NCBI GenBank assembly: GCA_003116975.1
Contig: BGKB01000017.1
Coordinates: 496,001-560,000, forward strand
Length of the DNA stretch: 64,000 bases
Origin: Aurantiochytrium sp. KH105
Lineage: Eukaryota; Sar; Bigyra; Thraustochytrida; Thraustochytriidae
Reading direction: 5' to 3'
Below, piece after piece: positions 47,601 to 57,400 of the stretch. The notes below the pieces were generated by a model that was given only the letters and a program-made list of their open reading frames with translations, was not told the DNA's origin and made no database searches. Position numbers and translations under genes: made by a program. The number at the start of each line of letters is the position of its first letter. The first letter of the stretch is position 1.

Positions 47601-48218
47601 GAGCTGCAGCGGCAGCAGTCGAGCGAGCTTGACCCATCTGCGCTCGAGGAAATCGAAAAAACGGTGGGAGGCCAGCAGCACCTTTCTGGTGACGGAGGTG
47701 ATACCGAGGGTGTGGACCAAGGGGGTTCCTCTGCACATGAGCTGCTTACAGAAAAGGAAACATCAGGCAGGGACAAGGAAGGGGGCCAGCCGCGGCAGCA
47801 GCAGGCAGGTTCCGAAGCAGCTGCAGATGATGATGGACGCGTCGATCGCGAAGTGATGAAGAAGCTTGTGGTAACGTACTTTGTGCAAAAGCAGTCGGGA
47901 AGTTTCCACTCGCAGCGCGAACTTTTGACGCTGCTTGCAAATCTGCTCAACATGGGGCAATCGGACCGCGAGGCGCTTGGGCTGTCACTTCCGCGACGGT
48001 CTTCAACGGGTGGCTCCTTTTTCGGGGGTGATGGAACTCAAGGTGGCTCACTGTCTTCGGGTGATAGTATGTCTCTGCTGAAAAAGGTCATCTTTGGGGA
48101 CGCAGACCAGGATTCGGAGCGCGCCAAACGCGAGGTGGACTGGGAGGCCATCGAGAAGGCGGTCACGGTGAAGCCTTTTACCGACCTCTGGCAAGACTTT
48201 CTTTCGAACGATTTGTAA
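44634..48218 (+). CDS. GMAP-210/Rud3-like golgin (coiled coil with GRAB-like domain)
   Basis: A 1194-residue coiled-coil protein. The N-terminus (WSNVSSFASKVVQGVIDEA) is an amphipathic, Ser-rich helix that could act like the ALPS curvature sensor of GMAP-210. A very acidic stretch follows at about 80-115, then an almost unbroken coiled coil to about residue 1010. Near 1069-1120 is a helical segment (MKKLVVTYF, LLTLLANLLNM, REALGL) matching the layout of the GRIP-related Arf-binding (GRAB) domain of GMAP-210/Rud3, which binds Arf1 at the cis-Golgi. The short C-terminal tail is unassigned. A vesicle-tethering role at the Golgi is inferred. The coil contains a 234-bp tandem duplication. The ATG at 44634 is the first in frame. 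Confidence 0.78.
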   Translation: MWSNVSSFASKVVQGVIDEAAEYQAQLDEERENYNREYYDDAEDNSQFLAQGEGEDAHGEEATESSIDAVDQVAKEADEKASEQGWDDDDDDLDVDDDEVIDDNNNDEEAEETDDVGEAVAASDESDVVEFETESPGPAGSAATSSAAIDDSRMSMLEETLETLKAKERRHVAMMMAKNQELETARLEIQKARAETAKTREALAASQAETQEALASCRAAQSNVEDLEVTTRDQTRALADVQRELDEIAEDNVALMSMEQELREFVKSKDAELVEANKAVEDLRRELQEVHGSSSRSGGAEALEHEEALTASKSALADVQRELDEIAEDNVALMSMEQELREFVKSKDAELVEANKAVEDLRRELQEVHESSSRSGGAEALEHEEALTALKSSHARDVEALRQMLSEREESIAEHKEGLEALKRTHAQEVAAMRQALSEAEDKIALQARELDAARVVSQTGEETGQSEEHARELADLSAKYQDDVERVEKEAAERLEAAVAKVRREMEAKKEAEAKRHEVELRHGDAEAKAKQASITEALDNAALEHAAELETAREDLEDKHARALEQARSEHQIALENLRNELEIGTADRLSKLEQDAAAKAEKSHSEHLEQVSRLEADLEAAKTELDALRNDAGVASATQTEEFLRLEARVEELTQSSTSLEEAREALSAEVDRLESSLAVVSKERDALRAEAQGSSEEAHAELARLGSRVEELTLEAKSLEEERRQVTRERDDVQERLASLNAAFDKLQENSRVTLESENELRDKCAEYEEILDEMEAESQELKEKYHEADEERHQLRQQVKNLQSEVKKLSQTQKQGVSTMTGQLGEIERLRKEVENLESREASLRAEIAQHTGQQQQVHKLSDELQVTQAELRVTETDLQQLRSERESLNAALLQLNAEADQRAHVYKRKIDDLRREVQEHRQSMEENKQRFEVDRVELAKEAHEMRLAAAAADRTIEVLRAEVDALKRAEEDWSNSQEAARQQELQRQQSSELDPSALEEIEKTVGGQQHLSGDGGDTEGVDQGGSSAHELLTEKETSGRDKEGGQPRQQQAGSEAAADDDGRVDREVMKKLVVTYFVQKQSGSFHSQRELLTLLANLLNMGQSDREALGLSLPRRSSTGGSFFGGDGTQGGSLSSGDSMSLLKKVIFGDADQDSERAKREVDWEAIEKAVTVKPFTDLWQDFLSNDL
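45341..45808 (+). repeat. 234-bp tandem duplication in the golgin coil
   Basis: Two copies (45341-45574 and 45575-45808) are nearly identical at DNA level and each encode 78 residues. This is a recent in-frame duplication that adds about 11 heptads. Confidence 0.9.
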
Positions 48219-48842
48219 ATGAGGTGAGGGGCGACCGAGAGAAGGGGGATGCGTAAGCAGTAGTAACACGAGCTTTGCAGTGGCGCAAGAACGAGTATTG
48301 AATTATCAAACACCGTTCCAGTCCGGTCGTCCCGCCGAGTGGGCTCTCTGCAGAAGGTGGCTAAGCTCTTTCTTTCTGCGTAACCAAGAACTGACTCATC
48401 ACACACCATCGGGCCACTTTCTCGGAACAGTTTGCTTGCGCTCCCGACTTGTTTCGTAGATAGGCCTAGTTCCAAAAAGGGCACATGAACCAAACGGACG
48501 AATCTCAGGCCGAGCCAGCCCAGGGCAAGTTGCAGAAAGGACTTTTCTCTCAGAGGAGCGGCTTGGCTCTTTTGGCACGCACTGGCAGACAAGAGCGAGC
48601 AAGAGAAGGAGGAGAAGAAAGGAGCAAAAGAAATGGTCACAAAAGTAAATTAGAGGTTGATTGTTACGATGAGTGCACGGGTGCTATTCACAGAGCAATC
48701 TCCGCTTTTGCAAGAAGAACAAAGCGGCTGTGACTTGACGACTCCAAAGAGTTGGAAAATGTAAAAGAGAAAAAAAAAGGAAGGGGTAAGAGAGCGAAAA
48801 AGGGAAGAGGGACTGAAGTGCAAGGCGAGGACTCGGCAAGCT
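48219..48842. other. Convergent 3' intergenic region
   Basis: Between the golgin stop and the MPC fusion stop. Low-complexity A/G-rich near 48595-48800. An 82-codon plus-strand frame at 48485-48733 shows no features. No gene is called. Confidence 0.6.
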
Positions 48843-49601
48843 TTACTTGGCCGCAGCCGGCGCCGTCTCGGACGAACCCATTTGGCTCTTGATCTTGCGG
48901 GCCAGCTGGTACGATCCAGTGACGGCGAGACTGCAGTTGACAGCAAAGAGGTTGTAGTTGACCGGGTTGATGACCATGCTGTAGCGCGACCAGATGAAGC
49001 CCGTGGCGGTGAGTGCGAGCTGCTGCGTGGTGCTGATGTTTTCGACGGGGCGGTCAAAGTCGACAATGTTGGACACGGAAAGCATCCACTTGAAGCTGGG
49101 CGCCCAAAAGTGGATCGTAAAGGGTCCGGCGGGGTGCTTCAAGAAGTTGGTGACGGGTGCCGGCATGTTGGCGCTGAGCGCGGCGGACTGGATACGGCCG
49201 CCAGAGAGACCAGCGCCGATGGCGGTGGCAACGACGGCGCCGTAGCCGAGCACGCTAAAGTTGCTCGTGCGAGGCTTGCCCTGTGCCTCGAGCTCATTCT
49301 GGTACTCGATGCCGCGCTTGAGCTGCACGAGCTGCGCGGCCTCGTTGAAGCCGTGGCAGGCGAAGAGCAGGTAGTTTCGGGGCTGCACGCGCCACGCGAA
49401 GAGCATGAAGAGGCCCGAGTAGATGGTCATCGTCGCCGTCATGGGCAGCGAGATCACCTCGGGGCCTTTGGTGCTCATGTCGAGCGCCGCTGCCGCCACG
49501 ATGCCCCAGTTGGCCACGGGGCCCCAGAAGTGCGTCGTTTTCCACCCATACTCCGGGTGCAGGAGCGCCGCCCGCGCCGCCGCCACGCTAAAGTTGGACA
49601 T
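48843..49601 (-). CDS. Fused mitochondrial pyruvate carrier, MPC1-MPC2 in one chain
   Basis: A 252-residue protein containing both carrier subunits. Residues about 15-100 are MPC1: THFWGPVANWGI, a Met/Thr-rich helix, and VQPRNYLLFACHGFNEAAQL. Residues about 148-236 are MPC2: HPAGPFTIHFWAPSFKW, then ATGFIWSRYSMVINPVNYNLFAVN. They are joined by a linker with an extra hydrophobic helix at about 114-134 (FSVLGYGAVVATAIGAG). Normally MPC1 and MPC2 are separate proteins that heterodimerise in the inner mitochondrial membrane to import pyruvate. This chain would carry both, in a 3+1+3 helix layout. The ATG at 49601 is clear and no stop interrupts the two halves. A lipoyl-domain protein is encoded upstream on the same strand. 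Confidence 0.95.
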   Translation of the reverse strand: MSNFSVAAARAALLHPEYGWKTTHFWGPVANWGIVAAAALDMSTKGPEVISLPMTATMTIYSGLFMLFAWRVQPRNYLLFACHGFNEAAQLVQLKRGIEYQNELEAQGKPRTSNFSVLGYGAVVATAIGAGLSGGRIQSAALSANMPAPVTNFLKHPAGPFTIHFWAPSFKWMLSVSNIVDFDRPVENISTTQQLALTATGFIWSRYSMVINPVNYNLFAVNCSLAVTGSYQLARKIKSQMGSSETAPAAAK

Positions 49602-49967
49602 CTCCTCCTAGCCGTCTGCGCTGCGCCCTTTCTCCTCTGCCTCGCTCGCTCCCTCGCGCGCCTCTGCTCGCGCGCCCGGCCTGCTTGCTTGCTTGCGCTC
49701 GCGCCTGCGCCTGCGCCTGCGCCTGCGCAGCTCTCGACGCAGCGGACTGTCTCGGCCTGGTCCGGGACGGACGATCGATCCGCTACACCCCGCTCGTGCC
49801 CGCGCGCTCCGCCTGGCCCCGCGGTCCTCGAGACGGCCCCGCTCCCCGCCGCTCCGCTGCCTCCCGCCCGCGAGCGCGACGTGCGCGGCGACGCTGCTGT
49901 GCTGCTCGGCGCCGAGCGAGACGGAGCTGCGATAGGATACTGCTCGTCGTCATCCGCGTCGCCTCCG

Positions 49968-50010
49968 CCATCGCATCGCATCTCATCGCCTCGCATCGCG
50001 TCGCATCGCG
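49968..50010. repeat. ATCGC pentamer microsatellite
   Basis: Imperfect 5-bp units (CATCG, CCTCG, CGTCG) within the GC-rich 5' flank of the MPC fusion. Confidence 0.8.
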
Positions 50011-50187
50011 CCACCCGAGCCGGCCGCGGCCGCCTTCCGCCTTCCGGCGCCGCGCCGCGCCGAGCTCGCCGGCTCGCCGCGCCGCGCTCGCCGGGCCCGA
50101 GCCCCGCGTCGCCGCGCGGACCCGATGTTTGCCCGACGGCGGCGACGAGGACGCGCCGGAAGGAAGACATCGACGGCGTCGCCGGAC

Positions 50188-50226
50188 CAGCAGCTGCAGC
50201 TGCTGCTGCAGCTGCTGCAGCTGCAG
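50188..50226. repeat. Self-complementary CAG/CTG tract
   Basis: A run of CAG, CTG and CAGCTG units that is nearly its own reverse complement, so it could fold into hairpins on either strand. Confidence 0.8.
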
Positions 50227-50871
50227 TGCTCGCGCGGCAGGCGAGGCGAGCGGCGATGGCGCCCGGAGCCCTGGGCAGCGGGCCCGGGGCGAGGATGGGG
50301 CGAGGCGAGCGGCCGGGGCGGCGGAGGCCACGCGCGGCGCGACTGCGAGCGCGCGCTGCGCGTCATTGGCGACGTAGGCGGCGGGAAGAGCGACGGGCGG
50401 GACTCACAAACACGCGCACACCAGCAGCTGCAGCGGCACAAGCAGCACGAGCACGGCGAGGGAACAGGAGGGAGAGGGGCCAGGGGTGGCCGGGTCCTGT
50501 GGTGAGATTGCGACAGGGAAGAAGCTGGTCAACGACAAGAGGGTAGAAATAGATAAGAGGTCAGGACGCGGGAAACAAGGCTGGCTGACTGACTGACTAA
50601 CTGGGGATCACAGAGAAAGGCTGCTGGTTGGTTCGTTTATTCATAGACACGGGCACGGCGAGCGCGCCCGAGACGAGACGATCGTCGACGGATGCTCGAA
50701 AGGCGGCAGCCTGTCACACACATTCATTCGCAGACCAGCCGGATACTTGTTCTACCAAGCCCAAGGCGATGGCAGGCACGTAGAGAACTTGATCTCTCTA
50801 TTCTATAGTCTTCTCCGCACGCCCGTGCAATGATGTATGTATGTATCCAGCCAAAAGAAACGCGACGATCA

Positions 50872-50930
50872 AGGCAAGGCAAGGCAAGGCAAGGCAAGGC
50901 AAGGCGATGCGATGCGATGCGATGCGATGC
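50872..50930. repeat. AAGGC then GATGC pentamer array
   Basis: About seven AAGGC units followed directly by five GATGC units. The unit switches but the 5-bp period does not. Confidence 0.9.
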
Positions 50931-51007
50931 CAGAGCAGGGCCCCGCCGATGCCAGAAAGGCGAGAGGCCCGACCCTTTTACGCGCTATTCGTGTCGTTAC
51001 GACCACC

Positions 51008-51718
51008 TTACGCCGAAGGGGTGGCAGACTTGTGCTGGCGCATGCCAGTGATGCCAAACTGGGCCTCAAAGTCGGTCTGCGACTTGTCGAGGATGGCCTG
51101 CAGCGGCGACTTCATCTTGGGGAGATCCTGCTTGGGGCGCTTGGGAGCGGCCTTGGGCTCCTCCTTGGGGGCCTCCGGGGCAGGCGGCGCCGGCGCCGGC
51201 GCGGGGGCGGGCGCGGCCTCCTTCTTGGGCTCTTCCTTCTTGGGCTCCTCCTTCTTGGGGGCCTCGGCGGCCTTGGGCTCCTCCTTCTTGGGGGCCTCCG
51301 CCGGAGCGGCGCCGCCGGCGTCGGCGGCGGTAAAGTCCTTGAAGGCCTCGATGTCGCCTTCGTCCTCGACCATGACACCGATGGGCGTGCCGACGGCGAC
51401 GTCCGAGGTGCCGGCCTCGACGAGGATCTTGGCAAGAAATCCATCATCCTGGGCCTCGAAGTCCACGGTGGCCTTGTCGGTCTCGACCTCGCAGATGGAC
51501 TCGCCGGGGCTGATGGCATCGCCCACCTTGAGCGTCCACCCGGCCACGCCGCCGCTCTCCATGGTCGGCGACAGCGCCGGCAGCGTCAGCACCGTGTGGC
51601 TCGGCCACGACGCCATGCTGCGCGCCGCGAGCGCGCGCGTCGCGCCGCCCATCGTCCTGCCGGCCGCGCGCCGCGCGCCATAGGCGCGGGCGGCGCCGCG
51701 TCCTGCCACGCGGAGCAT
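51008..51718 (-). CDS. Mitochondrial lipoyl-domain protein lacking the E2 catalytic domain
   Basis: A 236-residue protein. The first ~35 residues are an Arg/Ala-rich mitochondrial presequence. Residues about 42-120 are a biotinyl/lipoyl domain ([17 protein letters not shown]), with the lipoylated lysine K82 in [12 protein letters not shown], as in pyruvate dehydrogenase E2 or E3-binding protein. A Glu/Lys/Pro/Ala-rich mobile linker follows (about 135-195), then a short C-terminal segment ([19 protein letters not shown]). There is no peripheral-subunit-binding domain and no acyltransferase domain. It may be a swinging-arm or assembly component of pyruvate dehydrogenase, or a lipoyl carrier of its own. 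The ATG at 51718 was chosen because the frame upstream is low-complexity. The MPC fusion lies downstream on the same strand. Confidence 0.85.
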   Translation of the reverse strand: MLRVAGRGAARAYGARRAAGRTMGGATRALAARSMASWPSHTVLTLPALSPTMESGGVAGWTLKVGDAISPGESICEVETDKATVDFEAQDDGFLAKILVEAGTSDVAVGTPIGVMVEDEGDIEAFKDFTAADAGGAAPAEAPKKEEPKAAEAPKKEEPKKEEPKKEAAPAPAPAPAPPAPEAPKEEPKAAPKRPKQDLPKMKSPLQAILDKSQTDFEAQFGITGMRQHKSATPSA

Positions 51719-52275
51719 GCTCCCTTTCCGCCGCTGCTGCTGCTGCTGCCCCGCCGCTTCTCGCCGCTCGCCGCGCTGCTGCCGCTGCAGATGCCGCGCG
51801 ATCTGCTGCTGCTGCCCGCCGGAGATCGCGTTCTGGCCGCGGCCACCAGCGCCGCCGTCGTCGCCGCCTCCATCGCCTCCATCGCCGCCGTTCTGGGCGG
51901 CCTCTTTTGTGCTTGCCGCCGCCACAAACTGCGCCCCGCGCAGTCGCACCGCGTCTGCACCGCCGCCTCCGCGCCTCTGCCGCGCCGCGCCGCGCCGCGC
52001 CGCGCCGCCCCTCGCGCGCGGACGCGCCGCCGCGGCGTGCCGCGCAAGCACGGGCGGCGCAGGTCGTGCATGCCGCGTGGAGAAGAAGCCCGGGCGGGCC
52101 GAGGAGGCCGGGCGCAGGCGCCTTGGCCTCGCTGCTCGGCCCGGCGGAAACAATGTTCGATGTCGAGAGCCCGGGACCAAAGCCAAGAGCAACGCAAAGC
52201 AAATCGATCGATCACGAAGGGAAGAAAGCCCTCCAGCCTAAAGCGGTTGGACTTAAGGGATAGAACGGACGCACG
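51719..52275. other. GC-rich low-complexity upstream region of the lipoyl gene
   Basis: GCC/GCTGCT/CGCCG trinucleotide and pentamer repeats (GCCGC near 51988-52010). Open frames on both strands are compositional. The promoter of the lipoyl gene is presumably here. Confidence 0.6.
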
Positions 52276-52930
52276 TCTTCGTGGATGAAGACGCGGAGGA
52301 CCGCTTTGCAATCGTAGACATCGAGAACAAGGACCTAATAGGGCCTCTATATATGCGCCGTGAACGCCACCTGGTTTGTACATGAGGTGACTGGAGACAT
52401 CATCGTAGGGAACGACCCTACGTGGCTCAACGATGGCGAGCGCTGACACTTCATCAAGATAGTGTTGGCCTTCTTTGCCGGCTCCGACAAGCTTGTGGCC
52501 AGACAACATCAATGGCAACTTCATATCCAGGAAGTGCGCAAGATGGAAGCTGAGTCCTTTTACGACCGCCAAGCCTTCATGGAGCGGATTTACGCCCAGA
52601 TGTACGCCAACATGATTGCCGCGTATACGTGCCTGACGAGGTGGAAAGCGACCACCGCTTCCGCCCGCTCGAGATGATCCCCGTAAACAAGATCAAAGGG
52701 ATGTGGGCGGACTGCTAAGACAGCGCAGACAACGCCAGCTTCGCTAAACGTCTCGTGGCCTTTGCCATCTTCGAGAAAGTCTTCTTCTCCGCTGCTTTTA
52801 GGAGCGCGGTCTCCTGAAGGGACTGTGCACCTCCAACGACCTGATCTCACGCGACGAGGCGCTGCACTGCCTTTTCGCATGTCTCCTGTACAGCAAGCAA
52901 GTCGAGAAGCTGCCGGAAATTGTGCAGACC
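52276..52930 (+). pseudogene. Decayed ribonucleotide reductase small subunit (R2)
   Basis: Frames shift but the similarity runs in order along canonical eukaryotic R2: a vestige of the N-terminal region (FAIVDIENKDL), TWFVHEVTGDIIVG, HFIKIVLAFFAGSDKLV, ESFYDRQAFMERIYAQMY, VNKIKGMWADC, DNASFAKRLVAFAIFEKVFFSAAF, and [39 protein letters not shown]. At least four frame changes and several stops are visible (for example after ERLVCT and before HFIK). The metal-ligand His in the second motif is Tyr. Similarity fades after about 52930. This is the host's own gene copy, closer in the RDEALH region to canonical eukaryotic R2 than the intact gene at 58554 is. Confidence 0.85.
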
Positions 52931-54473
52931 ATCGCCAGCGTCCTAACGCGGCTCATTGACGCTGGCGCGATTGATCACAAGGAATGGGCAAAGTTTGACA
53001 TGGCTCCGAAGCGAGGTGTCCTTCCTGACACGAGAGAGGTGAGCGTCGACAGCTTTGAACCTTGGGTTTTCCTGCTGCCAAGCAGGGCATCCCTCTTTTT
53101 TTCCATCCGCACCCAAACTGGTAAATGCAGAACCGTGATCTTCCCCCCTTCGTCAGGAAAGTACACAAAGTCGCTGCCATCAATCATAAACTTTTGAACA
53201 CAGTCAAGCGCAAGATCGTTGAAATAATAGCGTATGGTCGATCAAGTACGAACGCGCAGGAAAAGAACTTGCGACCGAGGCAGCGATCGTGAGAGACTTG
53301 AGAGGACTTTTGCGCATGCGACGCAGGGTGCTCTCGACCTTCCACTACTTCAAGTCATCAGGTCGCGCCACAAGTCCGACCGACAAAGGCTCGGAGTCTG
53401 CAAGAGACACGGTCCGAATGGAAAGGTCAGAATGAAAAATTTGTTGTTGTTTCTGAAGATGCTGCTGGGCCCTGATGATGATGATGATGAGGAGGAGGAG
53501 GAGGAGGAGGAGGAGATGGAAGCGGTCGCGGAGTGGCGGCTGGTGCCGTGCATGTTCTGTCTCTACTACAGTTTGCGTTGTATGAGTTATCTATGTTTGC
53601 AGCGTCTTCTTCTGCTCGGGAGCCTCCCGTAACTTTTATATAGTAGTAACACTCTTCGCTATCAGTTCCTCTTGCTCCCAGACTGACTGGCCGACTGACC
53701 GACTGACCGACTGACCGACCGGTCTATCACTATCAAATCGACCAAAACCAGACCCACACCCTCTTGAATCTTGAATCTTAAAAATCTTCATTTCCTGATT
53801 CTTGATGCAAAACGCACTCGCAATCGGTCTCGGCAGACGATTCTTCGGGAGACGGAGAAACCACAATCACAGTCACAGGTGAGTCTCATCGCATACTGCC
53901 CGACGAGCGCAGCCGTACTGCAAGCGCTCTGACGGTCCGCAACAGGATCGTAGAAAGCGTCGACACGCGCAAATACAAATTTAGTAAGGCCAAAAGAAGA
54001 TGATTTGTAAAGTGGATTATAATCCATTTTAGAACCTTTAGGATATGGTGCATCTAATAAAAAAATGTCGTAATGTTGACAAAGGATGACATTAACGACC
54101 AAGATTCCGCGAGGAGATGACACTGTATAGCTGGGTGCTCCAGTCAGGTTGCGCAACAGTAAAAGTTTACCTTTTGCGGTGCCAGTGATGACAAAGTCGC
54201 TTTGCCTGCCGCCCTGCTCGGCGCTCAGTTTGCGGGCTATTCAAGGCGCGTAAGCAAGCCCGCGGCTGCGAACAGGCCTTCCAGCAGGTCGCTTGCGCTG
54301 GTGAACAAGGCCGAGTGGCCCTAGGGGCGTAGCCCGCTGGCGCAGCAAGCACCACGCGCAGCACGAGCATCGAAGACGACATCTTCGTGGAGCCTGCGAT
54401 CTAACCATCACTCTAACCACCGCAACCTGGCCGAGCGCAGGTAACGCGACGCAACGGAGAACCTGAAAAATCG
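52931..54473. other. Intergenic region around the decayed R2 and upstream of the piggyBac-like ORF
   Basis: No supported gene. It contains a GAT/GAG trinucleotide tract (about 53474-53516), a GACT/GACC tetramer tract (about 53690-53722), and an AT-richer stretch (about 53950-54180) whose minus strand reads as an orphan protein-like frame of about 100 residues. No terminal inverted repeat was found here for the downstream element. Confidence 0.5.
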
Positions 54474-57400
54474 ATGGAAGCCGTGAGGTGCAATGCGTGC
54501 AACGAGTTTGGGCACAAACGTTCAAATCACAAGGATTGTAGAATGAACAAGAAACGTAGAACAGACTCTGCCGTCGAAGGGCCATCGTCTTCAAACACCT
54601 CAAGCACGGTACGCAACACCAGCTTCCAGAGTGGTTCATCCCGTACCGCGCCTTGTTCATTGTCGACCTCTGCTTCGAATTGCGTAGCTGCATCTGCACC
54701 AGCTGTGACGGTCTCGAACGCGCCAATTTCGTCAGCAACAGCGCCAATGCAGGCAGCAACCGGAACAAGCTTTCGCCAAACGTGGATGAAGCTCCACCAA
54801 GAACCTCTCAAACTCGTCTCGCGGGAGGAAGCTGCGAGGCTGTGCGGCGTGGACGTTACGGCCAAGCATCATGTTGACTCGATCCTTGACACTCTCGACA
54901 GTGTGTGTCGTGAAAAGAACAACGCCGAGCCTTGGGACGAAACGAGCCTTTTTCTCACAATTCTTGGTGCTGACGGCAAGCATCATCTCCTTCACTCGAT
55001 GTGTCAAAGCCTACTCGCGGCGGATAAAGCTGAAATCCATGAATGGGAGTTTCTTGCCTTCCTTGCCCAGCTCTTCTGGACCACGGGATACACCAAAGCG
55101 ACAAAGAAAGAGTCTTTCGAGCTTCTTTCAACTTTTATGAAGATGAAAGGATATGACGGTACGGACGTACTCGTAGACTTGACGCGATTCAACACTCTGC
55201 AAAAGCACTTTCGAGGATTCGCACCGCAAGCATCGGCAAACGCTTCGAGTCATCTCGATGAGACGGACAATGCAGCAAAGATGCACTCTCTTGAGGAAAA
55301 GCTTGCTGAAATCACGCTACGATTGTTTGCTAACAAATACCTTCGAGTCACTATCGATGACAGAAATCGTGGAACTGTTTCCACGAGTCATCCGGTGAAC
55401 TCGTACCGTCCGCGCAAGCGCCACCAGAACGGCGCCGGCTCAGATGCAGGTGCAGACGCTATATTTCGTGTGAAGCTGTTTAGCCAGCTCAATGACCGCC
55501 AGTACAACCAGGCTCAGGTCCTTGAAAAGATTCTGCAACGCATCAAGGATGCTGCTGGCGGGGATGTTGCTGGAGTACAGATTTGCCTTGGACGAGGCAA
55601 TCCGTCGGAAGAGCTATACAAGCTCTGTGCAAGGCTTGGATTCGGCCTTATTGTGATCAACGATAAAGAGAGGCATCAGGGGAATCCATTCCTATCGCCC
55701 ACTGCTCACAAAGATACCCGAGCCAAGTACGTACACCGTGGGTGGGCAACGTCAAATCTCAACATCCATCCCGAATACCTTGTCGACGATGCTCCCAAAC
55801 TTGGCAGCGAGATTTTTGCTGCAAGTAAGAGACTGACGTGTGACTCTGGTCGATCAAACGTCATTGCTCATGCATATGCTGTTCGCGAGTATGGTGACGC
55901 CAAGCAATCACGCATCCATCGCTTTGTTTCAATGCTGCCGTCCGATATAGAGGACGCCTTTAAAAACACTTTCGTCTTTGAGTCCTTCGGTCGCGTTCCT
56001 GAAAGCATTGCGCAGACATGGCTGTTCTACCCTGCTTCAAAATTTCGCCGTCCTACACCGATAGTGACAGCTGTTTCTGAGGACGACATGGAGACTTCGA
56101 GTGTTGGAGAGAGTTGTCTCGATGATGGCGACATTCCTCTTGACGGCGATGACTACGAGGACGAAGAATACGAAAGCAATAGTGAGGTCTGTGAAGGCGA
56201 AGAGAACCCTGAAGATGCTAGTGCATGCGTGGCACGTTGTGATGACGAAATTTGCGATGCTTTACAATCCGATCGAGACAGAACGACCAACCCCTCTCAC
56301 ACCGAGGACACGGAGCCTCTCCCGAACGAGCCTATGGCGGATGCAATGCGAAGAATATCTGAGGCCCCTTCACCTGAGCGCAAGGACGTGGAAGCGCACA
56401 TCTCCGCGTCGGTTGTCCCATTAACAGCAGGCCAACGCTGTGCAGATTGGTTCATGTTCAAGATGCTCCTTATCACGGGCACGTCAGCTCAGCGAATTGC
56501 AAATGAGGACGTTGGATGTAGGCCTTTTCTGTACGAGGACCCCACGCGCGCAAAGCCCCCCCAGGTCCTGACCTCGAGTGCGCTGGGCAGGATGCTATGC
56601 GCCGGGTGGTTCCAGGACAGAAAACCAGACAAAAGTAAGGCAAACCGGGCAATGGCGATTGGGATCATCAATAAGTCAGAAATTACCCGGCAACTACGCA
56701 AGGAAAAGTTCGTGAATGCTGTGTTTGAAATTGGCTTGGTCCAAAAGAAGGGAAGACCGGGTCTCGGAGTGAGCGCTGACAATATCATTGTCATTCGCCC
56801 GCCTGGAGAGACAAACCCCGCTGCTCGCATCGTGGCACCATTAAAAATGATGACGAAAGTCTCGCCACGCACCCAAGCTCGTTTAACTAAGGTTTCTAGG
56901 AGACACGGGCCATATTTCTGCTGCAATGTGGGTTCTGCAATCTGGTTCGAGGCCGTCCCGACCGAGTATCGTGGTCACCTCCTTCACCAGGCGGCCATTT
57001 ACGATTCTGAATATGTGGTGTTTTGCGTCGGAACCACAAGGACAATTAACTACGTGGTCCTTGTTCGATCGCCTCTTAAAACTCGCCAGAAGTGGCTTCA
57101 AGCGTTTGAGGAGGTGGAGCATCGGTTTATCAACTGGGCTTACGCTGCCTCTCCTGCCTTATCATCGTCGTCCATTCCTTGCGCTTACTTAGAGGAAGAT
57201 CGGGAGCTTCTCGCCTCCCGTCTTCCTCTTTGGAGCGCCTATCACTCGCGCCTTAAGTCATGTGGGGTTTTCGTCCCTGTCCGGCTAACACGCTCATTGG
57301 TGCAGTATTACTACAGCGCCTCAAAGCAAGGGGTGGATGGCCTTGATGATTTGTCAGAGCGCTTTGAATCTCGCGCTTTGAAAACCGATTGGGAGACCAA

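Larger units (their letters stand above)
49602..51007. other. Low-complexity region upstream of the MPC fusion
   Basis: Very GC-rich, with no supported gene. It contains (GCGCCT)n near 49700-49730, an ATCGC pentamer tract (49968-50010), a CAG/CTG palindromic tract (50188-50226), a GTAT repeat near 50830, and an AAGGC then GATGC pentamer array (50872-50930) just downstream of the lipoyl gene. Confidence 0.6.

Noticed and set aside
50837-52288. 483-codon plus-strand frame across the lipoyl gene
   Set aside because: Gly/Leu/Arg-rich antisense shadow of the lipoyl-domain gene and its GC-rich upstream region.
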